Source: SHLQ01 sp047638715 (lineage in GTDB: Bacteria; Actinomycetota; Acidimicrobiia; Acidimicrobiales; SHLQ01). From it: a DNA stretch of 64,000 bases. This document shows, in pieces, positions 1 through 6,895 of the stretch (the first letter of the stretch is position 1; every line of letters starts with the position of its first letter). The position numbers were made by a program, and so were the translations under genes. The notes under the pieces are model-generated. The model did not search any database and was not told the DNA's origin. It was given only the letters and a program-made list of their open reading frames with translations. The stretch lies in contig JBLIMK010000005.1 in assembly GCA_047638715.1 (NCBI GenBank), positions 8,094-72,093 on the forward strand, in the 5' to 3' direction.

Positions 1-3
1 TAG

Positions 4-864
4 ATGCAGCGGATCTTTCTCACCGGAGCGGGCGGACAGCTCGGGACCGACGTGGTGGCTCAGGCCGCCGCACGCGTCGACGTCGAACTCATATCGACGA
101 CCCATGCCCAGCTGGACATCACGAATGCCGCCGATGTGCTCGACGCGGTTCGCGGAGCCAAGCCAGACGTGATCGTGCACGCAGCTGCATACACGGCAGT
201 GGACGACTGCGAGAGCAACGAAGCGCTGGCCTTCGAGGTCAATGGCATTGGAACAGCCAACGTAGTGACGGCAGCTCGCGCGGCGAACGCACGCGTCATC
301 TATGTCAGCACCGACTACGTATTCGATGGCACGAAGCCACTTCCCTATGTCGAAGATGACCCCCCGGAGCCCGCCTCGGTCTACGGCCGATCGAAGCTCG
401 ACGGCGAGATAGTGGTTGGCGAACTTGGAGAACGCGGCCTGGTCGTCAGGACCTCATGGGTCTGCGGCGCGAACGGTTCAAACATGGTGAAGACGATTCT
501 TCGTGCAGCCGAGAAGTACCCGCAGCTCACGTTCGTGGATGATCAACGGGGCAAACCCACCTTCACCGCCGACCTCGCCGATGCGCTCCTGACACTGGCT
601 GGACGAGATGACGCAGGTGTCATGCACGTGACGAACGAGGGAGCCGTGTCGTGGTTCGAATTCTGCCAGGACGTCTTGCGCCTGGCCGGCCTCGATCCAG
701 GCCGAGTCTCGCCCTGCTCCACCGACGAGCTGCAGCCACCGCGGCCTGCGCCGCGGCCTGCGAATTCTGTCTTGGCGAATACTCGATTTGGTGAAATCGG
801 GCTGCCGCTTCTCCGGAACTACCGTTTGCCACTTGAGAAAACGGTCCGCGATCTGATCTCGTGA
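4..864 (+). CDS. rmlD: dTDP-4-dehydrorhamnose reductase
   Basis: Last step of dTDP-L-rhamnose synthesis: NAD(P)H-dependent reduction of dTDP-4-keto-L-rhamnose in the cytoplasm. The 286-residue protein is full length for RmlD. The Rossmann loop GAGGQLG lies at residues 8-14, AAYTAVDDCE at 61-70, STDYVFDG at 102-109 and the catalytic YGRSK (Y127, K131) of the short-chain dehydrogenase fold follows. RmlA, RmlB and RmlC are not in the window, so the rest of the pathway lies elsewhere. The start ATG is at the window edge, so upstream signals cannot be judged. In mycobacteria rmlD (Rv3266c) lies next to an LCP-family gene and close to F420 genes; the same functions occur here within 21 kb. The family assignment is secure. 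Confidence 0.93.
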   Translation: MQRIFLTGAGGQLGTDVVAQAAARVDVELISTTHAQLDITNAADVLDAVRGAKPDVIVHAAAYTAVDDCESNEALAFEVNGIGTANVVTAARAANARVIYVSTDYVFDGTKPLPYVEDDPPEPASVYGRSKLDGEIVVGELGERGLVVRTSWVCGANGSNMVKTILRAAEKYPQLTFVDDQRGKPTFTADLADALLTLAGRDDAGVMHVTNEGAVSWFEFCQDVLRLAGLDPGRVSPCSTDELQPPRPAPRPANSVLANTRFGEIGLPLLRNYRLPLEKTVRDLIS

Positions 865-917
865 CGCTCCTCGGTTACCGTTGAACCGCCCGGGTTGTCT
901 CAAGGAGTCACTTTCAA

Positions 918-2948
918 ATGCACAGGTTTCGTGCTGCGTTAGCCGCAGTCGCCGTGATATCGGTGTTTGCGGCGACCATGACGACCGCAGGGGCTCAAGA
1001 TGAAGATCCCACGCTGGCCGCAGGTACTACAGACATAACCGGCCATGGCTGGGGCCACGGCCGAGGAATGAGTCAATACGGCGCCGTGGGTTATGCCCTC
1101 AACTTCGGTTGGTCGAGCGAACAGATCCTCGACCACTACTACGGCGCTACGACCGCCGGCACGGTCCCAGACTCGATTCTCACCGTCCGCATCGAGAGTG
1201 CGAGTGACAAAGCGACAGTCGCTCAGGTCGATTCTGGAGTTGTTGTGCTCCTAGACGATGAGGACAACGTCACTCATGTCGGCACCGGCGGAGCGGTTCG
1301 TCTCACCGCCGTCGCGGGCGGCTTTGTGATGGCCGACGCGCCAACGTGCTCTGGTCCGTTCGTCGATCGCGAAGGTATTGTCGCTGCCGAGGTCGTACGA
1401 ATTAGCACAGCGGATACGCCACAACAGAACGGCTCGACGGGCTTGACGGGAACCGTTGGCGCGGGCGCCGTGGTTATGGGCGACTGGGATGGCGACGGTG
1501 ACGACGAGGCCGGCACGGCTGACGGCACGAGCTGGACGTTGTACAACGGTGCGCTCACGAGCCCTGCCGTTTCGGTGCGAGCAACATTCGAGATGCCTCC
1601 AGGAATCGCCGTGGCTGGCGACTGGGACGGCGACGAGGTGGATACCGCAGGCGTCTTCGCTGATGGCACGTGGTCCTTGGGCAACGGTGCAGCCAACGTT
1701 TCCACTTTGTTGTTTGGTGAAGCGGGCGATACCCCAATCGTCGGCGACTGGGATGGCGACGGCAACGATGATCTCGGTGTTCGACGCGGCAACACCTGGA
1801 TGTTGTCGCCCGGCGGAGGCGCCCCCGTGGTGCAGTTCGACTGGGGCTGGCTTGGCGATACACCGCTGGTCGGCGACTGGGACGGCGACGGGATCGACGA
1901 TGCGGGTTTGTTACGCGCGCGCACTTGGATCCGACGGCCACGGATCGGTACCACGCTCGGCGATCCGCTCCCCGAACTCACGTATGCCAACAAACTGCGC
2001 TACCTGATCGGCGACTGGAACGGTGACGGCATCGATGGGCCTGGGCGTCACGACGACGGTCTGATCAACCTCGACGGCCCCGGGAGCGTCGATGTTCCCT
2101 CCGAGACGATCACCCCACGCCTCAACCCGAACCTCGACCTCGCCGAGACCATCCAACGTTGTGTGTCGGCGAGCGAGCAGCGGTATTACCGCGGTGAACT
2201 TCGCGCCGTTCGAAATGATGGTGCACAGCGCACAGTGAACGCGGTGCCAGTCGAGTCGTATCTCCGGGCGGTCGTGCCACTCGAAATGCCGGCGAGCTGG
2301 GCGTTGCTCGGCGACGGCGCCGGTGCTGCTGCACTCGAGGCTCAGGCAGTTTCTGCCCGTTCGTATTCGCTCGGTGAGAATCGGACGGCCTACGCCCTGA
2401 CGTGCGACACAATCTCCTGTCAGGTGTACGGAGGTCGAGCGGTTCGACGAAGCGGCGTGCTGACCTCGAATGAGCACGTGCTGTCGAACGCCGCGATTCT
2501 CTCGACCGCCGGATCGGTGCGGATACGCGACGGCGAAGTGGCTCGAACCGAGTTCTCTTCGTCCACCGGAGGCTGGACGGCGGGCGGTGTTTTCCCTGCT
2601 GTCGAAGATCTCGGCGATGCCGTCGATATCAACCCAAACTTCGTTTGGACCAAGAACATAGAGATCGCCGACATAGAAGCCCGATGGAGCGGCCGACGGC
2701 TCGATCGAATCTTCGTCAGTGAACGAAATGGCCTCGGACAAGATGGTGGCCGCGTATTTGAGGTCACGCTTGAATTCGGCGACGAAACCTTCACGATCAG
2801 CGGCAACAACTTCCGTCGAGCGTACGGCCTTAAATCCGACTGGTTCACCATCGACTGGGAACGCGAGTCACCGATCAAACCGTGTATTTGCCCCCGAACA
2901 TGGCCCGACCAGGCGCTCGTAGATGACCTTGAGGTCTTCGAAGGCTGA
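918..2948 (+). CDS. Secreted SpoIID/LytB-domain protein with inserted GDWDGDG (VCBS/FG-GAP-like) repeats
   Basis: Exported protein of 676 residues with a signal peptide (about 1-26). The SpoIID motif HGWGHGRGMSQYGA is at 43-56. Five repeats with a GDWDGDG or GDWNGDG core follow near residues 188, 232, 275, 318 and 364. Then come the other SpoIID blocks, VNAVPVESYLRAVVPLEMP (about 440-458) and EAQAVSARSYSLGE (about 474-487). The repeats therefore sit between two parts of the SpoIID fold. Known SpoIID proteins are peptidoglycan lytic transglycosylases; activity here is inferred. The repeats resemble calcium-binding beta-propeller blades. The start follows an AAGGAG Shine-Dalgarno at 901-906, and a TACCGT -10-like box lies at 876-881. 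The gene converges on the minus-strand operon ending at 2959, whose MauA-like member carries related repeats. Confidence 0.85.
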   Translation: MHRFRAALAAVAVISVFAATMTTAGAQDEDPTLAAGTTDITGHGWGHGRGMSQYGAVGYALNFGWSSEQILDHYYGATTAGTVPDSILTVRIESASDKATVAQVDSGVVVLLDDEDNVTHVGTGGAVRLTAVAGGFVMADAPTCSGPFVDREGIVAAEVVRISTADTPQQNGSTGLTGTVGAGAVVMGDWDGDGDDEAGTADGTSWTLYNGALTSPAVSVRATFEMPPGIAVAGDWDGDEVDTAGVFADGTWSLGNGAANVSTLLFGEAGDTPIVGDWDGDGNDDLGVRRGNTWMLSPGGGAPVVQFDWGWLGDTPLVGDWDGDGIDDAGLLRARTWIRRPRIGTTLGDPLPELTYANKLRYLIGDWNGDGIDGPGRHDDGLINLDGPGSVDVPSETITPRLNPNLDLAETIQRCVSASEQRYYRGELRAVRNDGAQRTVNAVPVESYLRAVVPLEMPASWALLGDGAGAAALEAQAVSARSYSLGENRTAYALTCDTISCQVYGGRAVRRSGVLTSNEHVLSNAAILSTAGSVRIRDGEVARTEFSSSTGGWTAGGVFPAVEDLGDAVDINPNFVWTKNIEIADIEARWSGRRLDRIFVSERNGLGQDGGRVFEVTLEFGDETFTISGNNFRRAYGLKSDWFTIDWERESPIKPCICPRTWPDQALVDDLEVFEG

Positions 2949-2958
2949 AGCAGCCCGT

Positions 2959-3444
2959 TCAGGCAGCTTCGATGGCGAGCGATGCGAGGACCCCGTTGAC
3001 GATGGGTACAAGGACTTCTCGTTGCCGGTGCGCTCCCAGTACAACATAGAGGCAGAAGGCTCGTCCAGCGGCGTTGAAGAAGATCTGACGCCCAGATTGG
3101 CCCGACAACGTGCGCTGCATTTGTTGCGGGTGGAACTCTTGTGCGGTGAGCTCCGGTATGCCCGTGCGGGCGAACAGCGGCGTGTCGACGCTTTCAGGCC
3201 CATGTTCGAACAGAATTACCAGCACAGCGCCAGAATTCATGAGCTCGACGGCGCCACTCCCGAAGTCGCCTCGCTCGGCGGGGAGTGCAAAGTTGGCGAG
3301 GTGCACGACGTTTCGAGCCACTTCGTTGTCGTCGGCGGGGCCCGAGAGGCTTCGGCCGCCGAGCACGGGGGCTCGATTGAAGATCTCGCCTTCCCAACCG
3401 GTGGGAAGTCCAACGGTGAGGCCACCGGCGGTCAGGTGGGTCAT
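2959..3444 (-). CDS. Conserved protein of unknown function, last gene of the Mau-like operon
   Basis: 161 residues, function not recognised. There is no signal peptide and no clear membrane segment; the only cysteine is late, in AFCLYVVLGAH. The N-terminus (GGLTVGLPTGWEGEIF) resembles the opening of small actinobacterial proteins with a beta-strand start, but I cannot name a family. The C-terminal IVNGVLASLAIEA looks like a terminal amphipathic helix. It is separated by 48 bp from the membrane-protein gene upstream and by 10 bp from the convergent SpoIID-like gene, so it probably ends the operon that starts with the MauE-like gene. A regulatory or accessory role in that operon is only an inference from position. 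Confidence 0.6.
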   Translation of the reverse strand: MTHLTAGGLTVGLPTGWEGEIFNRAPVLGGRSLSGPADDNEVARNVVHLANFALPAERGDFGSGAVELMNSGAVLVILFEHGPESVDTPLFARTGIPELTAQEFHPQQMQRTLSGQSGRQIFFNAAGRAFCLYVVLGAHRQREVLVPIVNGVLASLAIEAA

Positions 3445-3492
3445 GTCAGCAGCATCCCTGTATCGGAGAAAATCGAACGTGCGTCAGCAGTG

Positions 3493-4095
3493 TCACTGGA
3501 ACACCAACCCGGCGAGCCCTACAGCGCTGGCCAGGGCGAGCGCAGCAACCGCTGCTGATCGAGAGCGGGACCGGAGCGAGTGGAGTTGTTGATGAAAAAG
3601 CCGAAGACGTTCGGGCGAGTCGATCTTTCGCGCTGCCAGAACCGTCGCACTCCGAGCAGTACCAAACGCCGCTCCAAGAAGTAGCGATTCGGGTAGGGAC
3701 CCGACGAGGAGCATCGCGATCACCAAAAGGTGCACGAGGCTGGTGGTGATGATCGTCGAGATCCCGAAGCCGAGTTCGGCTCCGAAGCCACTTCCATACA
3801 CCCAGCCGCGGTAGCTCTGAATCCAGTTCTCGTTGACTTGGCGAGTCCGGGTGGGTAACGATCGCTCGCGATTTGTTGCCTCGAGCGCCAGTGCGATCAG
3901 CGCCGCGCCCATCACGATGATGGTTCGGACCTGGTTGGACGGCGACAGCAGAGTTGTCACCAGCCAGCCCAGCGAACCGACGACGGCTCCGAGGGTGAGC
4001 CCCCCAAGAGCGCCGCCCGCGATGTGGGCGCTCGCGGTGCGACGAAATGAGTTGTTTCGGCTCCGTTCCCCGAACGGATGAATGCTCGACAGCAT
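3493..4095 (-). CDS. Multi-pass membrane protein of unknown function
   Basis: 200 residues with about four hydrophobic stretches: roughly 24-50 (Gly-rich, GGALGGLTLGAVVGSLGWLV), 56-75, 110-145 and a C-terminal segment AAVAALALASAVGLAGLVF. A basic N-terminus and a charged cytosolic-looking loop (NRERSLPTRTRQ) separate the first pairs. I recognise no catalytic motif or named family. The start is 9 nt past the stop of the 23-residue upstream peptide, with GAGG as a possible ribosome site. That spacing argues for co-transcription with the MauE/MauA/MauD-like genes. It may be a membrane partner for export or maturation of the Cys-rich protein, but nothing in the sequence proves this. Confidence 0.65.
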   Translation of the reverse strand: MLSSIHPFGERSRNNSFRRTASAHIAGGALGGLTLGAVVGSLGWLVTTLLSPSNQVRTIIVMGAALIALALEATNRERSLPTRTRQVNENWIQSYRGWVYGSGFGAELGFGISTIITTSLVHLLVIAMLLVGSLPESLLLGAAFGTARSATVLAARKIDSPERLRLFHQQLHSLRSRSRSAAVAALALASAVGLAGLVFQ

Positions 4096-4104
4096 CGACT
4101 CGCC

Positions 4105-4176
4105 TCAAGGCGACCACGTCGACCGAAGTGCGCCAGCGACCGCAGCGACGAGGCCGATCACAAGTACCGGATTCAT
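4105..4176 (-). CDS. Putative 23-residue hydrophobic peptide, translationally coupled
   Basis: The reading frame starts with ATG at 4176-4174 and overlaps the stop of the MauD-like gene in an ATGA arrangement, like the junctions before it in this operon. The peptide is MNPVLVIGLVAAVAGALRST followed by WSP. It is one hydrophobic segment of about 14 residues with a short polar tail, suggesting a single-pass membrane peptide. Such an overlap can arise by chance, since any TCAT gives it, and no homologue can be checked here. The case rests on the third consecutive ATGA overlap, the hydrophobic composition and the tight fit to the next gene. Confidence 0.4.
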   Translation of the reverse strand: MNPVLVIGLVAAVAGALRSTWSP

Positions 4177-4907
4177 GATCGTGACTCGGGTAGTTCGTGG
4201 GGGTACAGGGTGGGGTCGTCTATCGTGATTCCTGCGGCTTCGAGATCGGCGTCGATTCGCCTCTCGTTCTGGGCTTCTACGTCGGCCTCGGCACGGGTGA
4301 GTAGCGAGCCGACCTGTGTCCACGTCGAGGCCGCCCCTTCGCCATCGATGCGTCCGCTCGGCCCATCTATGAGCACAAAATATGGTGAGACAGGGACGCC
4401 GTAGTCGTTCCACGCCGTTGATGACATGACAACGGCGTGTCGCTCGGGTGCGAGATTTACGAGAGCGGCAGGGCTCTCCTCGTCGTTGCTACGAGTGACG
4501 ATTACCAGGCGATCGACCGAACGGGGCAGGGCGGCGTCGTTCTTGAATGCGTCCCAAAAGCCCCGACAGGTCGTGCAGCCGCTGGTCAAGAATGCGAGCA
4601 GAGTGCGTTCGTTTCTGTCCGTTAACCCAATCACGAGACCGCCACCGCGTGGGGTGGTGCCACTGATGTCGTGAATCGAGCTGTCGCTCGAACCTTCCAC
4701 GATTCGTTCGCTCGCGTGCGGGACCGTTTTTCGTTCAGGGTTCGTAAGAATCGTGGAAGCGCCGGTGGTGTCGGCGCCGTCGTGGCCAAAGGTCACCCCG
4801 AGCTCATTGAACGCGCGAAGCATTTCCCCGTGGCTTCGCAGGAGTCCGAGCACCAAGACCGTGAGCAGGAGGACGACGACGGTAAGTGTGCTGACGAGGG
4901 CGATCAT
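4173..4907 (-). CDS. MauD-like membrane-anchored thioredoxin-fold protein
   Basis: 244 residues from the ATG that overlaps the MauA-like stop (ATGA at 4904-4907); a longer frame upstream lies inside that gene and is not preferred. Residues 1-22 form a membrane anchor, followed by a linker of about 60 residues. A thioredoxin-like domain follows, with FLTSGCTTCRGFWDAF (CTTC at 111-114) and a probable cis-proline near P175 in VPVSPYFVLIDG. MauD proteins are extracytoplasmic thiol oxidoreductases needed for the disulfide-rich methylamine dehydrogenase light chain. By analogy this one would form or shuffle disulfides in the adjacent Cys-rich MauA-like protein. The fold and active-site motif are clear; the substrate is inferred from operon context. 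Confidence 0.8.
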   Translation of the reverse strand: MIALVSTLTVVVLLLTVLVLGLLRSHGEMLRAFNELGVTFGHDGADTTGASTILTNPERKTVPHASERIVEGSSDSSIHDISGTTPRGGGLVIGLTDRNERTLLAFLTSGCTTCRGFWDAFKNDAALPRSVDRLVIVTRSNDEESPAALVNLAPERHAVVMSSTAWNDYGVPVSPYFVLIDGPSGRIDGEGAASTWTQVGSLLTRAEADVEAQNERRIDADLEAAGITIDDPTLYPHELPESRS

Positions 4908-6253
4908 GATGGCAGCCGCCCTGGGGTCCACTCGGCTGCCTGCCACACCATCGGTGTCGCATCGGGATGGCCGAACGTGATGTGGGGGAGCGGGCTGCCG
5001 CGTAGCTGCCACTTGCCGTCACCACGAACCATGCCCAGCTGGGTGCGTCCGTTCTTGTTCCAATCGCCCACGATGTAGGTCGGTCGGTAGGAACCGAACC
5101 AATGTCGGATCTGGGGAGCACCACGGTTGGCACGGTTGCGCAGCAACCAACGAGCGTTCGGACTGGTGAGTCGTGCCCTTTGACGGACGATGCCGATGCC
5201 GGTTACGCCATTGCCGTTCCAGTCGCCTGCGACGGGAATGTCGGTCTTTCGTCCGTACCAGAAAAGACGGTTCGGTTCTCCCGGTGACGCCGTCTCGCGG
5301 AGCTTCCAGCGACGAGAGTTCGCCTCGCGCATACCAATACCGAACACCCCGTCGCCATTCCAGTCGCCCACGACTGGAATGTCTCCCGGGTTCCCGAAGG
5401 TGAAGTTGTAGTCAGCGGGGCCGGACGAATTCTTGTTGCGGAGCAACCACTGGTTCCCGCGAACGACACCGACGGTCCAGGTCCCGTCCCCGTTCCAGTC
5501 GCCCATGACGGGGATATCGCCTGGTTGGCCAAAGCCGAAGGTGATCGTTTCGATATTGCCCTGGTCGCCGATCGCGTAGCCGAGGGTCCATGATCCGTTG
5601 TGGAAGGTTGCCGGAAGCGCTCCTCGATCTGGTGTTGGTCGCTCGAGGCATGGGCGGTTGTGCCAGCGTGTGTTGTTGTCGGTTGCCGTGGCGGTGGTGC
5701 ACGTGGGGTCGAAACGCCATGGCGGGGTGCAGGTGACGACGCGACACACGATCGGGCCGATGCACGAGATTGCCTGGTTGCACTGGCCATAACGGAAGGC
5801 TGTGCAGCAGGCCTTACGGTTGCCGCAATTTCCGTCCGCGCAAGTGCAATCGCACTGATCGGTGAGCGTAGTGACGCTACTCGAACCACACGGCCCGGAC
5901 GGAATTGCGTTGCAATCGAGGTAGTAACGTGGCCCTGGGGCGCCGCTCGCCGTGCAGAACGACGACCCATCGACCTTCCACCAACCGGCGGGAACGGTGT
6001 CGGTCGGGCAGGTGTTCTCGCCCGTCATGACGCAGCAGAATTCGGTGTAGCCATCACAGCACGTCGAACCGCAATCGCAGTCCTGGTTGTTGCAACGACA
6101 CAACGCCGCGTAGGCAGTTCCGGGCTTCAGAACGTAGGCCGCCGGAACCGTGGCGAGCGCGCTGCCGGCAAGGGCGGTCTTGGTGATGAACCCCCGTCTG
6201 GAGGTGCGTGTGGCGATCGCTGTTCCGGCTCGATCGACGAGTCGAACGGTCAT
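4904..6253 (-). CDS. Tat-exported, Cys-rich MauA-like protein fused to C-terminal GDWNGDG repeats
   Basis: 449 residues. A twin-arginine signal (RRGFI at 19-23, then a hydrophobic stretch) ends near AYA at 47-49. Residues 52-202 hold 24 cysteines. CPTDTVPAGWWKV, RYYLDC and ISCIGPIVC resemble blocks of the methylamine dehydrogenase light chain (MauA). W91/W92 could match the first tryptophan of the TTQ cofactor. By eye, the region aligned with the second tryptophan (148-158) has no Trp, so a normal TTQ cofactor seems unlikely. Residues about 215-449 carry four GDWNGDG-type repeats, at 251, 296, 343 and 396. No large subunit (MauB) gene is in the window. The gene overlaps MauE-like and MauD-like genes by ATGA on both sides. 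It is probably a disulfide-rich surface protein rather than an amine dehydrogenase. Confidence 0.8.
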   Translation of the reverse strand: MTVRLVDRAGTAIATRTSRRGFITKTALAGSALATVPAAYVLKPGTAYAALCRCNNQDCDCGSTCCDGYTEFCCVMTGENTCPTDTVPAGWWKVDGSSFCTASGAPGPRYYLDCNAIPSGPCGSSSVTTLTDQCDCTCADGNCGNRKACCTAFRYGQCNQAISCIGPIVCRVVTCTPPWRFDPTCTTATATDNNTRWHNRPCLERPTPDRGALPATFHNGSWTLGYAIGDQGNIETITFGFGQPGDIPVMGDWNGDGTWTVGVVRGNQWLLRNKNSSGPADYNFTFGNPGDIPVVGDWNGDGVFGIGMREANSRRWKLRETASPGEPNRLFWYGRKTDIPVAGDWNGNGVTGIGIVRQRARLTSPNARWLLRNRANRGAPQIRHWFGSYRPTYIVGDWNKNGRTQLGMVRGDGKWQLRGSPLPHITFGHPDATPMVWQAAEWTPGRLPS

Positions 6254-6831
6254 GAGGGTCCTTGAGAAGCTGTCGGGGAGTGGGTGTCGAGTGCAAATGT
6301 TCGAACCACCGGTACGGCGCTGCCCCGAGCCAGCGCCAACGTGCGCGGCAGCGAGGTGAGCGCTGCGACCACGAGACTGATGCCGAGGCCGATCAATGCA
6401 ACGAGCACGACCGCATCGAACGGCGTGCCGTCGAAGTCGACGAGTCGAACAGGGTCAGCAACCGCGAGCCCGCATGCCGCTGCCGCTGCTGCGTTGAAGG
6501 CGGCGTGTCCTGGGGTTGGTGGAGTGTCCTCGTGTCCGAAACATCCGCATGAACCCACGGCTGAATTTCCGTTGAGCGCCCACAGAATGAAAAGGGCAAA
6601 GCCAGCGTAGATGACCGCTATGAGCGCCCAAAGCACTGGTGCCCCGAAGGCGATCGCAAGGCCAGCGATGACGATCTCGAAGACGCCCAGGGCCCGCGCA
6701 GCGAGCATGGGTGAAGGGATTGAAAGTTCGCGAAGCGCTGTAGCTGTGGGGGATGGGCGCAGGACTTTCGCCGCTCCGGCGAGCATCAGCACACCGGTCA
6801 CGATGTAGATAGGTCCAGCGAGGGCGTTCAC
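6250..6831 (-). CDS. MauE-like integral membrane protein
   Basis: 193 residues from a GTG at 6831-6829. That start is preferred because a TACGAT -10-like box lies 8 nt before it, whereas a longer frame to 7002 would run into the divergent lpdA gene. About four membrane segments are visible, beginning with GPIYIVTGVLMLAGAAKVL. SCGCFGHED is the Cys-containing motif typical of MauE-type (DoxX-like) proteins. MauE works with MauD in maturation of the methylamine dehydrogenase light chain; here it would serve the adjacent MauA-like protein, whose ATG overlaps its stop. The gene heads the minus-strand operon and is divergent from lpdA across 64 bp. Confidence 0.8.
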   Translation of the reverse strand: MNALAGPIYIVTGVLMLAGAAKVLRPSPTATALRELSIPSPMLAARALGVFEIVIAGLAIAFGAPVLWALIAVIYAGFALFILWALNGNSAVGSCGCFGHEDTPPTPGHAAFNAAAAAACGLAVADPVRLVDFDGTPFDAVVLVALIGLGISLVVAALTSLPRTLALARGSAVPVVRTFALDTHSPTASQGPS

Positions 6832-6839
6832 GAGCGTCG

Positions 6840-6845
6840 ATCGTA
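6840..6845 (-). promoter_or_regulatory. -10-like box TACGAT before the MauE-like gene
   Basis: On the minus strand TACGAT fits the actinobacterial -10 pattern TANNNT and ends 8 nt before the GTG at 6831. This is the spacing expected for a leaderless transcript. Confidence 0.45.
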
Positions 6846-6881
6846 GTATCCCTGAAACCTCATTTGGTGGTGGGTCGTGAG

Positions 6882-6887
6882 TAGTCT
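6882..6887 (+). promoter_or_regulatory. -10-like box TAGTCT before lpdA
   Basis: TAGTCT fits TANNNT and ends 8 nt before the ATG at 6896; no Shine-Dalgarno is visible. Together with the divergent box at 6840-6845 it forms a compact bidirectional promoter. Confidence 0.4.
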
Positions 6888-6895
6888 TCGCGGCT

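Noticed and set aside
1911..2741. 276-codon minus-strand frame inside the SpoIID-like gene
   Set aside because: No motif, antisense to a well-supported coding frame.
4904..6253. Calling this gene a methylamine dehydrogenase light chain (mauA)
   Set aside because: No MauB is present and the second TTQ tryptophan is not visible; family resemblance alone does not support the enzyme function.
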